NCBI GenBank assembly: GCA_017983955.1
Contig: JAGOAJ010000030.1
Span: 1-34,671, forward strand
DNA length: 34,671 bases
Source of the DNA: Burkholderiaceae bacterium
GTDB taxonomy: Bacteria; Pseudomonadota; Gammaproteobacteria; Burkholderiales; Burkholderiaceae_B
Direction: 5' to 3'
The position numbers and the translations under genes are program-made. Below the pieces are notes generated by a model. That model saw only the letters and a list, made by a program, of their open reading frames with translations, was not told where the DNA came from and made no database searches. Shown here in pieces: positions 17,874-25,370 of this stretch. Positions within the stretch are counted from its first letter, which is position 1, and the number at the start of each line of letters is the position of its first letter.

Positions 17874-17898
17874 CCTTATCGTTTTTTTAACGATAAGG
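17874..17898 (+). other. Stem-loop between soxZ and soxA
   Basis: CCTTATCGTT (17874-17883) pairs perfectly with AACGATAAGG (17889-17898) around a TTTTT loop, and outer CGG/CCG bases can extend it past a two-base bulge. No T-run follows the stem, so it is not a standard terminator. It sits 22 bases before soxA and may mark an mRNA processing or stability site that sets the ratio of SoxYZ to SoxAX. Confidence 0.7.
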
Positions 17899-17920
17899 TT
17901 CCGCCAAAGGGGACAACATA

Positions 17921-18742
17921 ATGAAAAACAGAATTCTAGGTATTTCTGTACTGATGCTGGGTGGCGCTATGGCGTCCCTAAGCGGCGCGTATGCCGCTGA
18001 AAGCACAGCCGATGGCATCGCCGCTTACCGCGAGATGCTGGGTGAAGGGGGCAACCCCGCTGAACTGACTGAAATGGCCGGTGAAGACCTTTGGACGCAA
18101 GCCATGGGTACAAAAAACGCCACTTTGGAACAGTGCGATCTGGGCATGGGTCCAGGGGTGATCAAAGACGCTTACGCACATCTGCCGCGCTACTTTGCTG
18201 ACACCGATCGCGTAATGGATCTGGAAACACGCTTGCTGCATTGCATGGACACCCTGCAAGGTGTCGATACAGCAGCTGTCGTTAAAAAAGCAGTGTCTGG
18301 CGCAGGTGACTACGCTTCCGACATGGAGTCCCTGGTCGCTTATGTGGTCGCTGCTTCACGCGGAACCACTATCGCCGTGCCCCAGGAACACCAGCAGGAA
18401 AAAGACGCGTACGCACGTGGCAAGCAGATTTTTTACTTCCGCGGCGGTCCTTACGACTTCTCCTGTGCGTCCTGTCACAGCGTAACGGGTCAGCGCATCC
18501 GTTTGCAAGATCTTCCTAACCTGAATGAACCGGAATTGGCTCAGCGTGCCTATTCGTCATGGCCTGCGTATCGTGTTTCCCAAGGTGCCCTGCGTACTAT
18601 GCAATGGCGTCTGGGTGACTGCTTCCGTCAGCAGCGCATGCCTGTTCTTAAGTATGGCTCGCAAGCTTCCATAGACCTTACGGTGTATCTGGCTGCCAAT
18701 GCCAACGGCGGCGCAATGGATGCCCCCGGTCTGAAACGGTAA
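17921..18742 (+). CDS. soxA: L-cysteine S-thiosulfotransferase subunit SoxA
   Basis: SoxA with SoxX couples thiosulfate oxidatively to the SoxY cysteine. The 273-residue protein has a signal peptide ending SGAYAAE. It has one CxxCH heme site, CASCH (Cys182, Cys185, His186), and the active cysteine Cys234 in LGDCFRQQRMP. The N-terminal cytochrome domain keeps only isolated cysteines (Cys72, Cys108) where diheme SoxA proteins have a second heme, so this is a single-heme type. GGGG lies before the ATG, and soxX follows after 13 bases. Confidence 0.94.
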   Translation: MKNRILGISVLMLGGAMASLSGAYAAESTADGIAAYREMLGEGGNPAELTEMAGEDLWTQAMGTKNATLEQCDLGMGPGVIKDAYAHLPRYFADTDRVMDLETRLLHCMDTLQGVDTAAVVKKAVSGAGDYASDMESLVAYVVAASRGTTIAVPQEHQQEKDAYARGKQIFYFRGGPYDFSCASCHSVTGQRIRLQDLPNLNEPELAQRAYSSWPAYRVSQGALRTMQWRLGDCFRQQRMPVLKYGSQASIDLTVYLAANANGGAMDAPGLKR

Positions 18743-18755
18743 ACGGAGACTTGCC

Positions 18756-19406
18756 ATGAAATTATTTACGTATATTCCCGCAGCAGCCATAGTGCTGATG
18801 GCAGCTACGCCTGTCGCAGCCGCTGATAAATGGGTAGCTGGCACAGATTACGACGCCGTCGTCACCGAGATGAAAGCATCGTTTTCGGAAAAGAATGGCG
18901 CAGGTCTGGATCGTATTGATCAGTCCGATATGCAGAAAATCTGTTCGGCGACTCAAATGGAAGGCAAAGCGCTGACCAAAGAGCAATTCCAGCAGATTGC
19001 CAGCACAGCCAAGGCCAGTATCAAGTTGCCAGCCGACGGTCAGTTTCTGGGCGATTGGAAAGCCGGCGAGAAAGTCGCACAAAGCGGCCGTGGTTTACAG
19101 ACCTCGGACAAGCCTGGTGCAGCAGCTGGCGGCAACTGTTATGCCTGCCACCAAATGACCAAGGCTGAAATTTCCTTTGGTAACATAGGCACGTCTTTGT
19201 TGCACTACGGAAAACTGCGCGGCAACTCCAAGGAAATCATGGAGTACACCTGGGGTCGTATCTACAACTCGCATGCTTACGTGCCTTGCACTGTAATGCC
19301 ACGTTTTGGGGACGCCGGTATTCTTACCGAAGCCCAGATGAAAGACGTGATGGCATTGTTGTTTGATCCAGCGTCACCAGTTAATGATGATACGGTCACG
19401 CCCTGA
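18756..19406 (+). CDS. soxX: L-cysteine S-thiosulfotransferase subunit SoxX
   Basis: SoxX is the electron-accepting cytochrome c partner of SoxA. The 216-residue protein has a signal peptide ending TPVAAADK. Its heme site is NCYACH (Cys128, Cys131, His132) and its likely methionine ligand is Met181 in VMPRFG. The stretch of about 100 residues before the heme domain makes it a long SoxX form. It is placed directly after soxA, and a terminator-like hairpin follows the stop. Confidence 0.92.
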   Translation: MKLFTYIPAAAIVLMAATPVAAADKWVAGTDYDAVVTEMKASFSEKNGAGLDRIDQSDMQKICSATQMEGKALTKEQFQQIASTAKASIKLPADGQFLGDWKAGEKVAQSGRGLQTSDKPGAAAGGNCYACHQMTKAEISFGNIGTSLLHYGKLRGNSKEIMEYTWGRIYNSHAYVPCTVMPRFGDAGILTEAQMKDVMALLFDPASPVNDDTVTP

Positions 19407-19427
19407 CCTAAGCATCGTGTAGTTACC

Positions 19428-19470
19428 CCGGCGCGCTAACCCTTACAGGTAGGTGCGCCGGAATTTTTTT
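19428..19470 (+). terminator. Terminator-like hairpin between soxX and the thioredoxin gene
   Basis: CCGGCGC (19428-19434) pairs with GCGCCGG (19455-19461) across a 20-base loop that can itself pair partly (ACC with GGT), followed by AATTTTTTT. It looks like a complete intrinsic terminator. Unusually, the ribosome-binding site of the next sox-associated gene begins immediately after the T-run, so partial read-through or a processed transcript is likely. Confidence 0.8.
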
Positions 19471-19480
19471 AAGGATGGGC

Positions 19481-20008
19481 ATGATGTGGCTGAATAAGCT
19501 AGCTGTGTGGGGTGTAGGTCTGGGACTGGCGGTAAGTCTTTCAGTCACCAGCGTCGCTGCAACCGAGGTCGCAACTGCGCCGGTTGCCGGTGATACCCTA
19601 GTCTTGCCGGAAATTACCTTGTTTGACGGTACCCGTTTGCCCGAAGGTTATTATCAGGGCAAGCCGCTAATCATAGTGTACTGGGCGTCTTGGTGTCCGT
19701 TCTGTGCACGCCAGAATCCGTATGTTGAACAGTTATACGATAAGGCTCGCACCCAAGGTCTGGAAGTGCTGACTATCAGCATAGATCGCAAAGAATCCGA
19801 AGCCAGGGACTACATGGCCAAAAATAAATACACCTTTCCCGCGGCGATGCAGACACCAGAAATTCTGGCTGTCATGGGCAAACGACGCGTGATACCCAAG
19901 GTGTTTGTGGTTGGGGCTGATGGCAAAGTGGTTGAAGTCATCCCCGGTGAAATGTTCGAGGAAGACGTGCTTGATTTGATCAAGTATGCACCTAAACAAT
20001 CCAACTAA
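19481..20008 (+). CDS. Periplasmic thioredoxin-like protein (TlpA/SoxW type)
   Basis: A 175-residue exported thiol-disulfide protein. After a signal peptide or anchor (about 1-28), the thioredoxin fold carries YWASWCPFCARQNP with redox cysteines Cys72 and Cys75, and the cis-proline loop is RVIPKVFVV. The motif is WCPFC rather than the common WCGPC. Sox clusters often contain a thioredoxin (SoxS/SoxW) that keeps the SoxY cysteine reduced and active, so that role is likely here. Tandem ATGs occur at 19475, 19481 and 19484; AAGGA at 19471-19475 favours one of the latter two. Confidence 0.88.
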   Translation: MMWLNKLAVWGVGLGLAVSLSVTSVAATEVATAPVAGDTLVLPEITLFDGTRLPEGYYQGKPLIIVYWASWCPFCARQNPYVEQLYDKARTQGLEVLTISIDRKESEARDYMAKNKYTFPAAMQTPEILAVMGKRRVIPKVFVVGADGKVVEVIPGEMFEEDVLDLIKYAPKQSN

Positions 20009-20044
20009 TGGACTCGTGTTCATTATTTTCAAAGTGTGTTTTTT

Positions 20045-21757
20045 ATGATTAATCGTCGTGAGTTTTTACAAGTTTTAGCTGTCGCCGCTGCTGGTGGCAT
20101 GGGTTTGTCGCATAGCGCCAGGGCCGCCGATAAAGCGGCACAGTCGTTCTACGACTTGCCTAGCTTTGGTAATGTGCATTTTCTGCACTTTACGGACTGC
20201 CATGCCCAATTGCTGCCCATATATTTTCGTGAGCCCAGCGTTAACCTGGGTGTTGCAGGGGCTTTGAACCAGCCGCCACACTTGGTGGGCGAGAACTTCC
20301 TGAAACACTACGGCATACGTCCTGGCACGCCTGAAGCCTATGCCTTTACCTGCCTGGACTTTGCCAGTGCGGCTCGTCAATACGGCAAGATAGGCGGTTT
20401 CGCTCACTTGTCTACCCTGGTCAAGCAAATGCGTGCCAGCCGTCCCGGCGCCTTGCTGCTGGATGGCGGTGATACTTGGCAGGGTTCAGCCACGTCGTTG
20501 TGGACTAACGGCCAGGATATGGTTGACGCGTGCAAGTTGCTGGGCGTGGATATCATGACCGGGCACTGGGAATTTACCTTGGGTGCGGAACGTGTCCAGG
20601 AAATCATCGAAAACGATTTCAAAGGCAAGCTGGACTTTGTTGCGCAGAACGTAGAGACTGCCGACTTTGGCGACCCTGTATTTGAACCCTACACCATACG
20701 TGAAATGAATGGTGTGCCGGTGGCTGTTATCGGTCAGGCCTTCCCCTACACGCCTATCGCCAACCCCCGCTACATGGTGGCTGACTGGACCTTTGGCATA
20801 CAAGAAGCCAACCTGCAGAAGATGGTGGACGAAGTACGCGGAAAGGGTGCACAGGCAGTGGTGCTGCTGTCGCATAACGGCATGGACGTGGACTTGAAGC
20901 TGGCGTCACGCGTTCGTGGCCTGGACGCCATTATGGGTGGTCATACCCACGATGGCATACCCGCACCTGTTGTGGTCAGCAATGGCGGTGGCAAGACTCT
21001 GGTCACTAACGCCGGTAGCAACAGTAAATTCTTGGGCGTGCTGGACTTTGATGTTCAGAACGGCAAAGTAGTTGATTTCCGCTACAAGCTGATGCCGGTC
21101 TTTGCTAACTACCTCGACGCCGATCCTGAAATGGACGCCTTGATCCAGAAAACGCGTGCGCCGTTTGCTGCAAAACTGGCAGAACCTTTGGCTGTTACAG
21201 ACGAAGTGCTGTACCGCCGTGGTAATTTTAATGGCACATTCGACCAGGTCATACTGGATGCGCTGATGGCTGAAAAAGAAGCACAGATCGCGTTCTCGCC
21301 AGGCTTCCGTTGGGGTACCAGCCTGTTGCCTGGCGATACCATTACTATGGATCACTTGATGGATCAGACCGCCATCACGTACCCAGCCACGACGTTGAAC
21401 GAAATGACGGGCGCACAGATCAAGGTCATCCTTGAAGACGTGGCCGATAACTTGTTCAATGCCGACCCTTATTACCAACAGGGCGGCGACATGGTCAGGG
21501 TGGGTGGCATGCAGTACAGCATAGACCCCTTGGGCGCAGCAGGTCAGCGCATCTACGACATGTCGCTGGGCGGCAAGTCCATAGACGCAGACAAGACTTA
21601 TAAAGTCGCTGGCTGGGCGCCGGTTGCTGAAGGTGTCGAAGGCGAGCCCATCTGGGACGTGGTTGGCCGCTATTTGCGCGACAAGAAGACCATTAGCGGT
21701 ATCGAGCTGAATCAACCCCATGTTAAGGGTGTTGAAGGCAATCAAGGACTAGTTTAA
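20045..21757 (+). CDS. soxB: S-sulfosulfanyl-L-cysteine sulfohydrolase SoxB
   Basis: SoxB is the dimanganese hydrolase that releases sulfate from the thiosulfonate on SoxY. The 570-residue protein begins with a twin-arginine leader, INRREFLQVLAVAAAGG. It shows the metallophosphatase motifs in order: HFTDCHAQ (Asp51, His53), LDGGDTWQGS (Asp143), GHWEFT (His174), LSHNGMDVD and GGHTHDG, followed by the 5'-nucleotidase C-terminal domain. ATG at 20045 is preferred over a GTG at 20036, since the Tat arginines then fall at residues 4-5. No strong Shine-Dalgarno sequence is visible. Confidence 0.95.
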   Translation: MINRREFLQVLAVAAAGGMGLSHSARAADKAAQSFYDLPSFGNVHFLHFTDCHAQLLPIYFREPSVNLGVAGALNQPPHLVGENFLKHYGIRPGTPEAYAFTCLDFASAARQYGKIGGFAHLSTLVKQMRASRPGALLLDGGDTWQGSATSLWTNGQDMVDACKLLGVDIMTGHWEFTLGAERVQEIIENDFKGKLDFVAQNVETADFGDPVFEPYTIREMNGVPVAVIGQAFPYTPIANPRYMVADWTFGIQEANLQKMVDEVRGKGAQAVVLLSHNGMDVDLKLASRVRGLDAIMGGHTHDGIPAPVVVSNGGGKTLVTNAGSNSKFLGVLDFDVQNGKVVDFRYKLMPVFANYLDADPEMDALIQKTRAPFAAKLAEPLAVTDEVLYRRGNFNGTFDQVILDALMAEKEAQIAFSPGFRWGTSLLPGDTITMDHLMDQTAITYPATTLNEMTGAQIKVILEDVADNLFNADPYYQQGGDMVRVGGMQYSIDPLGAAGQRIYDMSLGGKSIDADKTYKVAGWAPVAEGVEGEPIWDVVGRYLRDKKTISGIELNQPHVKGVEGNQGLV

Positions 21758-21776
21758 GCCCCTTACGGAGATAGTT

Positions 21777-22235
21777 ATGATCAAGATTCGACGCTTTATG
21801 TTTGCAACAGCGGCTGTGCTGTCTATGGTTGGCGCCAGCGCCCAGGTCGCGACAGCAGCGACCGAGACCACCGCCGTTGCGGCTCAGCGCGCCAAAGTGG
21901 TTTATCACATCAATGATGCTGCCAGCCAGGCGTTAGCAGGTTTGCGCAATATGCGTAATCACCTGGATACTGCGCCTGACACGGATATCAAAGTGGTAAT
22001 CCATGCCAACGGCGTAGAGTTCATGATGACCGACTACCCAGATGCCGCCACAGTGGCACCCTTGGTGTCTGCCTTGGCTTCACGTGGCGTGAGCTTTGAA
22101 GTGTGTGAAATCACCCTCAAGAACAAAAAGCTGTCCAAGGATCAATTCATCCTTGAAACAGACTTTGTTCCTTCGGGTGTGGTTCGCCTGACCGAGCTGC
22201 AAAACCAGCAGGGCTATGCCTACCTTAAGCCCTGA
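21777..22235 (+). CDS. Exported DsrE/DsrF-like protein
   Basis: A 152-residue protein with a signal peptide (MIKIRRFMFATAAVLSM to about AATA, residue 28) and a DsrE-fold domain: VVYHINDAASQALAGLRNMRNHLD, IKVVIHANGVEFMM, and FEVCEITLKNKKL. The only cysteine is Cys110 in the position where DsrE-type sulfur carriers bind sulfur. Its place 19 bases after soxB suggests a periplasmic sulfur-binding or trafficking role in the Sox system. That role is inference; no reaction can be assigned. Confidence 0.82.
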   Translation: MIKIRRFMFATAAVLSMVGASAQVATAATETTAVAAQRAKVVYHINDAASQALAGLRNMRNHLDTAPDTDIKVVIHANGVEFMMTDYPDAATVAPLVSALASRGVSFEVCEITLKNKKLSKDQFILETDFVPSGVVRLTELQNQQGYAYLKP

Positions 22236-22244
22236 TTTTTGGGT

Positions 22245-23450
22245 TTAGCTTAGCCAGTGTTGTAAATCGTAGTAGGGGACGACATCACCGTTCTTTACTA
22301 CGGTATTTACTGGTATACGGGCCAGTCCGTCGGCCCAAGGCAGCGAATTGATAATCGCTGATCCCTGCATGGGATGTGGTGCCAGCAATATGCCCTGATC
22401 TGGGCTAAAGCTGGCTTGCACCCTAAGGAATTCCTCGCGGGTCTCACAGAATTGCCTGTCTGTGGATAGCTTGCCGTAATGTATAGGCGGCATAATATCC
22501 GAGCGCCCCTGCATGGTGCGCATCAAGGGCGACACCAATAAACTAAACACCACAAAGGCCGACACCGGATTACCCGGTAGGCAAATAATGGGTTTGTTAC
22601 GCGCATAGGCCAGGGCCACGGGCTTGCCCGGCTTCATGCAGACTCGCCATAAATCCAGCACGCCACCCATTTCTTCTATGGTGGGCTTGACCAGGTCTTT
22701 TTCACCTACGGATACGCCACCCACGGTAAGGACCAGATCGCAATCGTTTAACGCGGTTTCAAAGGCCGTATGCAGCGATGCTGACGTATCCAAGGCGTGC
22801 AGCACATGAATAATCTGAGCACCCATAGCGCCGGCCAGTGCCGCCAGCATAGGACCATTGGAGTTGTATATTTGACCGGTAACCAACACCTGGCCAGGGT
22901 TGGCTAGTTCGTCGCCAGTGGTGATTATGCCTATTTTCAGCGGGGCATAGACAGGGATTTCAGGGTAACCCTGGGACGCCAGTAAGCTGATTTCAGCGCC
23001 GCTTAGCAAGGTGCCTTTGGTGAACAGCTGTTTGCCTTTGAGCACATCTTCGCCTTGCAGGCGCACATGATCGCCTAGCGTGGGTGGGACGCTGATTTCA
23101 AAGCCTTGGTCAGTTTCATTGCCGTTTTCCTGCATGACTATGGTGTCTGCGCCTGCAGGCATCAGGCTGCCGGTAAACACGCGTATAGTGTTGCCGGGTT
23201 GCAGGGCCTGGGGCGTATCGCCAGCAAAACAACGCTGTTGTACCGGCAGGCGTGCGCCGGGAGCGTAATCGGCATAACGTATGGCGTAGCCGTCCATGGC
23301 GCTGTTGTCGGCGGGCGGCAGGTCCAGAGTGGCGAACAGAGTCTGGGCCAGCACACGCCCGCGTGCTTGAGCCAAAGGACAAACTTCTGTTATGGCGGGT
23401 GGATGGCCCGCACTTGCCAGGCGAGCCTGAGCGACATCAAAATCTAGCAT
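22245..23450 (-). CDS. moeA: Molybdopterin molybdenumtransferase
   Basis: MoeA inserts molybdate into adenylylated molybdopterin, the final step to molybdenum cofactor. The 401-residue protein has the N-terminal block LPPADNSAMDGYAIR (about 44-58), IRVFTGSLMPAGADTIVMQE (about 88-107), the MoCF-domain motifs GIITTGDEL, TVGGVSVGEKD and MKPGKP, and the C-terminal beta-barrel domain IV. It is the last gene of moaC-moaD-moaE-moeA, four bases after moaE, and converges with the sox cluster whose SoxC needs this cofactor. Confidence 0.95.
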   Translation of the reverse strand: MLDFDVAQARLASAGHPPAITEVCPLAQARGRVLAQTLFATLDLPPADNSAMDGYAIRYADYAPGARLPVQQRCFAGDTPQALQPGNTIRVFTGSLMPAGADTIVMQENGNETDQGFEISVPPTLGDHVRLQGEDVLKGKQLFTKGTLLSGAEISLLASQGYPEIPVYAPLKIGIITTGDELANPGQVLVTGQIYNSNGPMLAALAGAMGAQIIHVLHALDTSASLHTAFETALNDCDLVLTVGGVSVGEKDLVKPTIEEMGGVLDLWRVCMKPGKPVALAYARNKPIICLPGNPVSAFVVFSLLVSPLMRTMQGRSDIMPPIHYGKLSTDRQFCETREEFLRVQASFSPDQGILLAPHPMQGSAIINSLPWADGLARIPVNTVVKNGDVVPYYDLQHWLS

Positions 23451-23454
23451 AGTG

Positions 23455-23943
23455 TTATTTCTCTGGGGTGGAGCCTAGTTCCCATTCGGCAGTTTTGCCG
23501 GCGTCGGCATCGCGTTGCTGTACCCAGAAACGTTTACCGCTGGCCAGGGTTTCGCGTTTCCAGAATGGGGCTCGTGTTTTTAAGGCGTCTATCAGGTATT
23601 CGCAAGCCTTGAAGGCATCGCCACGGTGGGTGCTGGCGACAGCGACGAAGACGATTTGTTCTTTGTGATGCAGTTCGCCGACGCGATGCACTACCAGGCA
23701 TTCCTGTATAGGCCAGCGTTCCAGGGCCGTATCGCACAAGGATTGAATTTCACGTTCGCACATCCCCGGGTAGTGTTCCAGAAATAGCGTGCGAGTTGCG
23801 TCGTCGTCGGTGTAGTCGCGCACATAACCCGTGAATGTGACCATGGCTCCGGCTTGCCCGGCGCTACGTTCGCGCAAGCCCGCGGTAAGGGCGGCGGCAT
23901 CGAAGTCGGCTTCTTGAACAATAACCATATCAGCAATAACCAT
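23455..23943 (-). CDS. moaE: Molybdopterin synthase catalytic subunit
   Basis: MoaE transfers sulfur from MoaD thiocarboxylate to precursor Z, making molybdopterin. The 162-residue frame contains GAMVTFTGYVRD, TLFLEHYPGMCEREI, VVHRVGELH, VAVASTHRGDAF and the active-site lysine block APFWKRE. The N-terminus is ambiguous: a 15-base tandem duplication creates two almost identical starts (ATG at 23943 and at 23928, residues MVIAD then MVIVQ). The second fits usual MoaE beginnings equally well. The first ATG lies one base after the moaD stop. Confidence 0.93.
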   Translation of the reverse strand: MVIADMVIVQEADFDAAALTAGLRERSAGQAGAMVTFTGYVRDYTDDDATRTLFLEHYPGMCEREIQSLCDTALERWPIQECLVVHRVGELHHKEQIVFVAVASTHRGDAFKACEYLIDALKTRAPFWKRETLASGKRFWVQQRDADAGKTAEWELGSTPEK

Positions 23944-23949
23944 ATCAGC
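23919..23949. repeat. 15-bp tandem duplication at the moaD-moaE junction
   Basis: The unit CAATAACCATATCAG occurs twice head to tail with no mismatch, covering the end of moaD and the start of moaE. It duplicates the moaE start codon, the two codons after it and the TGAT before it. It looks like a recent slippage event. Confidence 0.9.
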
Positions 23950-24199
23950 CGCCTGTGACCGGTTCGAATACGGCGAGCTCGTCGCCCGGACGTATCAGTT
24001 CATCATGCTTTACATGATACTGATTGATGGCCAGTTTTAAACGCGCAACTGGTGCCAGTTGGGGGTAGCGAGCTTCAAGCTCAATCAGCCATTCGGTGCC
24101 GCTGATGGCGTCTTCAAGGGGCCAGTTTTCTTCGCGTAATCCGGTCAGTTCGGCTATCTGCGCAAAATACAAAACCTTAATTGTTGTGCCAGTCGCCAC
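23945..24199 (-). CDS. moaD: Molybdopterin synthase sulfur carrier subunit
   Basis: MoaD is the ubiquitin-like sulfur donor of molybdopterin synthase. The protein ends in the required Gly-Gly (EPVTGG) and begins TIKVLYFAQIAELTG, as MoaD proteins do. I chose the GTG at 24199 (84 residues) because GGAGG lies five bases upstream. The next ATG in frame (24238) would add 13 residues that lie inside moaC and do not look like MoaD. The gene overlaps the end of moaC by 23 bases. The tandem duplication at its 3' end leaves the Gly-Gly terminus intact. Confidence 0.9.
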   Translation of the reverse strand: MATGTTIKVLYFAQIAELTGLREENWPLEDAISGTEWLIELEARYPQLAPVARLKLAINQYHVKHDELIRPGDELAVFEPVTGG

Positions 24200-24674
24200 T
24201 TTTTCCTCCGGATTTGAAATGCAGTCGTATGTCTTCAATGACTATGCCTTTGTCGGCGGCCTTGCACATATCGTAAATAGTCAGTGCTGCCACGCTGCAT
24301 GCTGTCATGGCCTCCATTTCGACGCCGGTTTTGTAGTCGGTGCGGCAGGTGGCCTGTATAGTGATGCTGTTGCTGGCTTCATCGGGCAGGAATTCTATGC
24401 CTATAAAGCTTAGCGGCAAGCTATGGCATAAGGGGATCAGGTCTGCGCAGCGTTTAGCGGCCAATACGCCAGCGACGCGGGCTGTGTTCAGCACTTCGCC
24501 TTTGGCGTTTTCAGCAGCAGATAGCAATTTCCAAGCTGTGCTGCCCATACGCACCCTAGCGTGCGCAACGGCGGTACGCTGGGTAGGGGCTTTGTTGCTG
24601 ACATCGACCATCTGGATTTTGCCGGACTCGTCAACGTGAGTCAGGCCGGATTCGGACGTAGTAGTAGTGCTCAT
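24177..24674 (-). CDS. moaC: Cyclic pyranopterin monophosphate synthase
   Basis: MoaC, with MoaA, converts GTP into precursor Z in the first stage of molybdenum cofactor synthesis. The 165-residue protein has MVDVSNKAPTQRTAVA (about 22-37), the KRCADLIPLCHSLPLS block (about 74-89), and the active-site segment YDMCKAADKG with Asp135 and Lys138. The N-terminus runs about 10 residues longer than E. coli MoaC. It is first in the mo operon; moaA and mobA are not in the window. The 93-base gap to the divergent peroxiredoxin gene must hold the promoter, but no clear -35/-10 pair stands out. Confidence 0.95.
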   Translation of the reverse strand: MSTTTTSESGLTHVDESGKIQMVDVSNKAPTQRTAVAHARVRMGSTAWKLLSAAENAKGEVLNTARVAGVLAAKRCADLIPLCHSLPLSFIGIEFLPDEASNSITIQATCRTDYKTGVEMEAMTACSVAALTIYDMCKAADKGIVIEDIRLHFKSGGKSGDWHNN

Positions 24675-24767
24675 TGTAGAAAAACCAGGTAATACAGTAG
24701 TACCCTATGATATACGCAAACCCTTAGGTGGTTTGTTCCGTATGTACTAACTTGCAAGGATGACATA

Positions 24768-25271
24768 ATGACGATAAAAATTGGTGACCGCGTGCCTGAT
24801 GGTGCGTTAGGCGAATACGTGGAAACGGCGACAGACAATTGCGCCATCGGTGCTAACTCCTTCCAGGTAGCAGATATGGTCAAGGGCAAGAAAATAGCGC
24901 TGTTTGCTGTGCCCGGAGCATTTACACCCACCTGCTCGGAACAACATTTACCTGGCTATTTGGAACAGCATGACCAGCTCAAGGCCAAAGGCATAGACGA
25001 GATCTGGTGCGTTTCGGTGAATGATCCCTTTGTCATGGGTGCTTGGGGGCGCGATCAAAAGGTAGATGGACGAGTCCGTATGCTGGCAGATGGCAGCGGC
25101 GCTTGGACCAGCCAGCTGGGCCTGTCGTTTGATCTGTCGGCACGGGGCCTGGGTGTGCGCTCACAACGTTATTCCGCCATTTTGGATGATGGTGTCGTGA
25201 AGCAACTTAATATAGAGCAAGGCGGCAAGCTGGAAGTCAGCGATGCGCAAAGCCTGCTAAAACAAGTTTAG
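24768..25271 (+). CDS. Peroxiredoxin, Prx5 type
   Basis: A 167-residue thiol peroxidase that reduces hydrogen peroxide and organic hydroperoxides. The Prx5 signature VPGAFTPTCSEQHLPGY contains the peroxidatic Cys56 with the expected Thr and Pro, and SVNDPFVMGAWG follows. No signal peptide is visible, so it is cytoplasmic. It has no C-terminal glutaredoxin domain. CAAGGATG lies before the ATG. It is transcribed alone, divergent from moaC. Confidence 0.93.
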   Translation: MTIKIGDRVPDGALGEYVETATDNCAIGANSFQVADMVKGKKIALFAVPGAFTPTCSEQHLPGYLEQHDQLKAKGIDEIWCVSVNDPFVMGAWGRDQKVDGRVRMLADGSGAWTSQLGLSFDLSARGLGVRSQRYSAILDDGVVKQLNIEQGGKLEVSDAQSLLKQV

Positions 25272-25370
25272 ACGTTAGTTAACCACAGTGGCGGCGGTTG
25301 CCGCTACGAAAGGCTGGTAAAGCCCGGCAGCGGCAGCGTAAACTGCTGGCTTACTCTCCTGTAATTTATT

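Noticed and set aside
20906-21745. 279-codon open frame on the - strand opposite soxB
   Set aside because: It lies fully within soxB and has no recognisable domain.
25288-25307. GTGGCGGC/GCCGCTAC hairpin after the peroxiredoxin gene, considered as a terminator
   Set aside because: There is one G-T pair, a short loop and no T-run after it, so the evidence is too weak to call.
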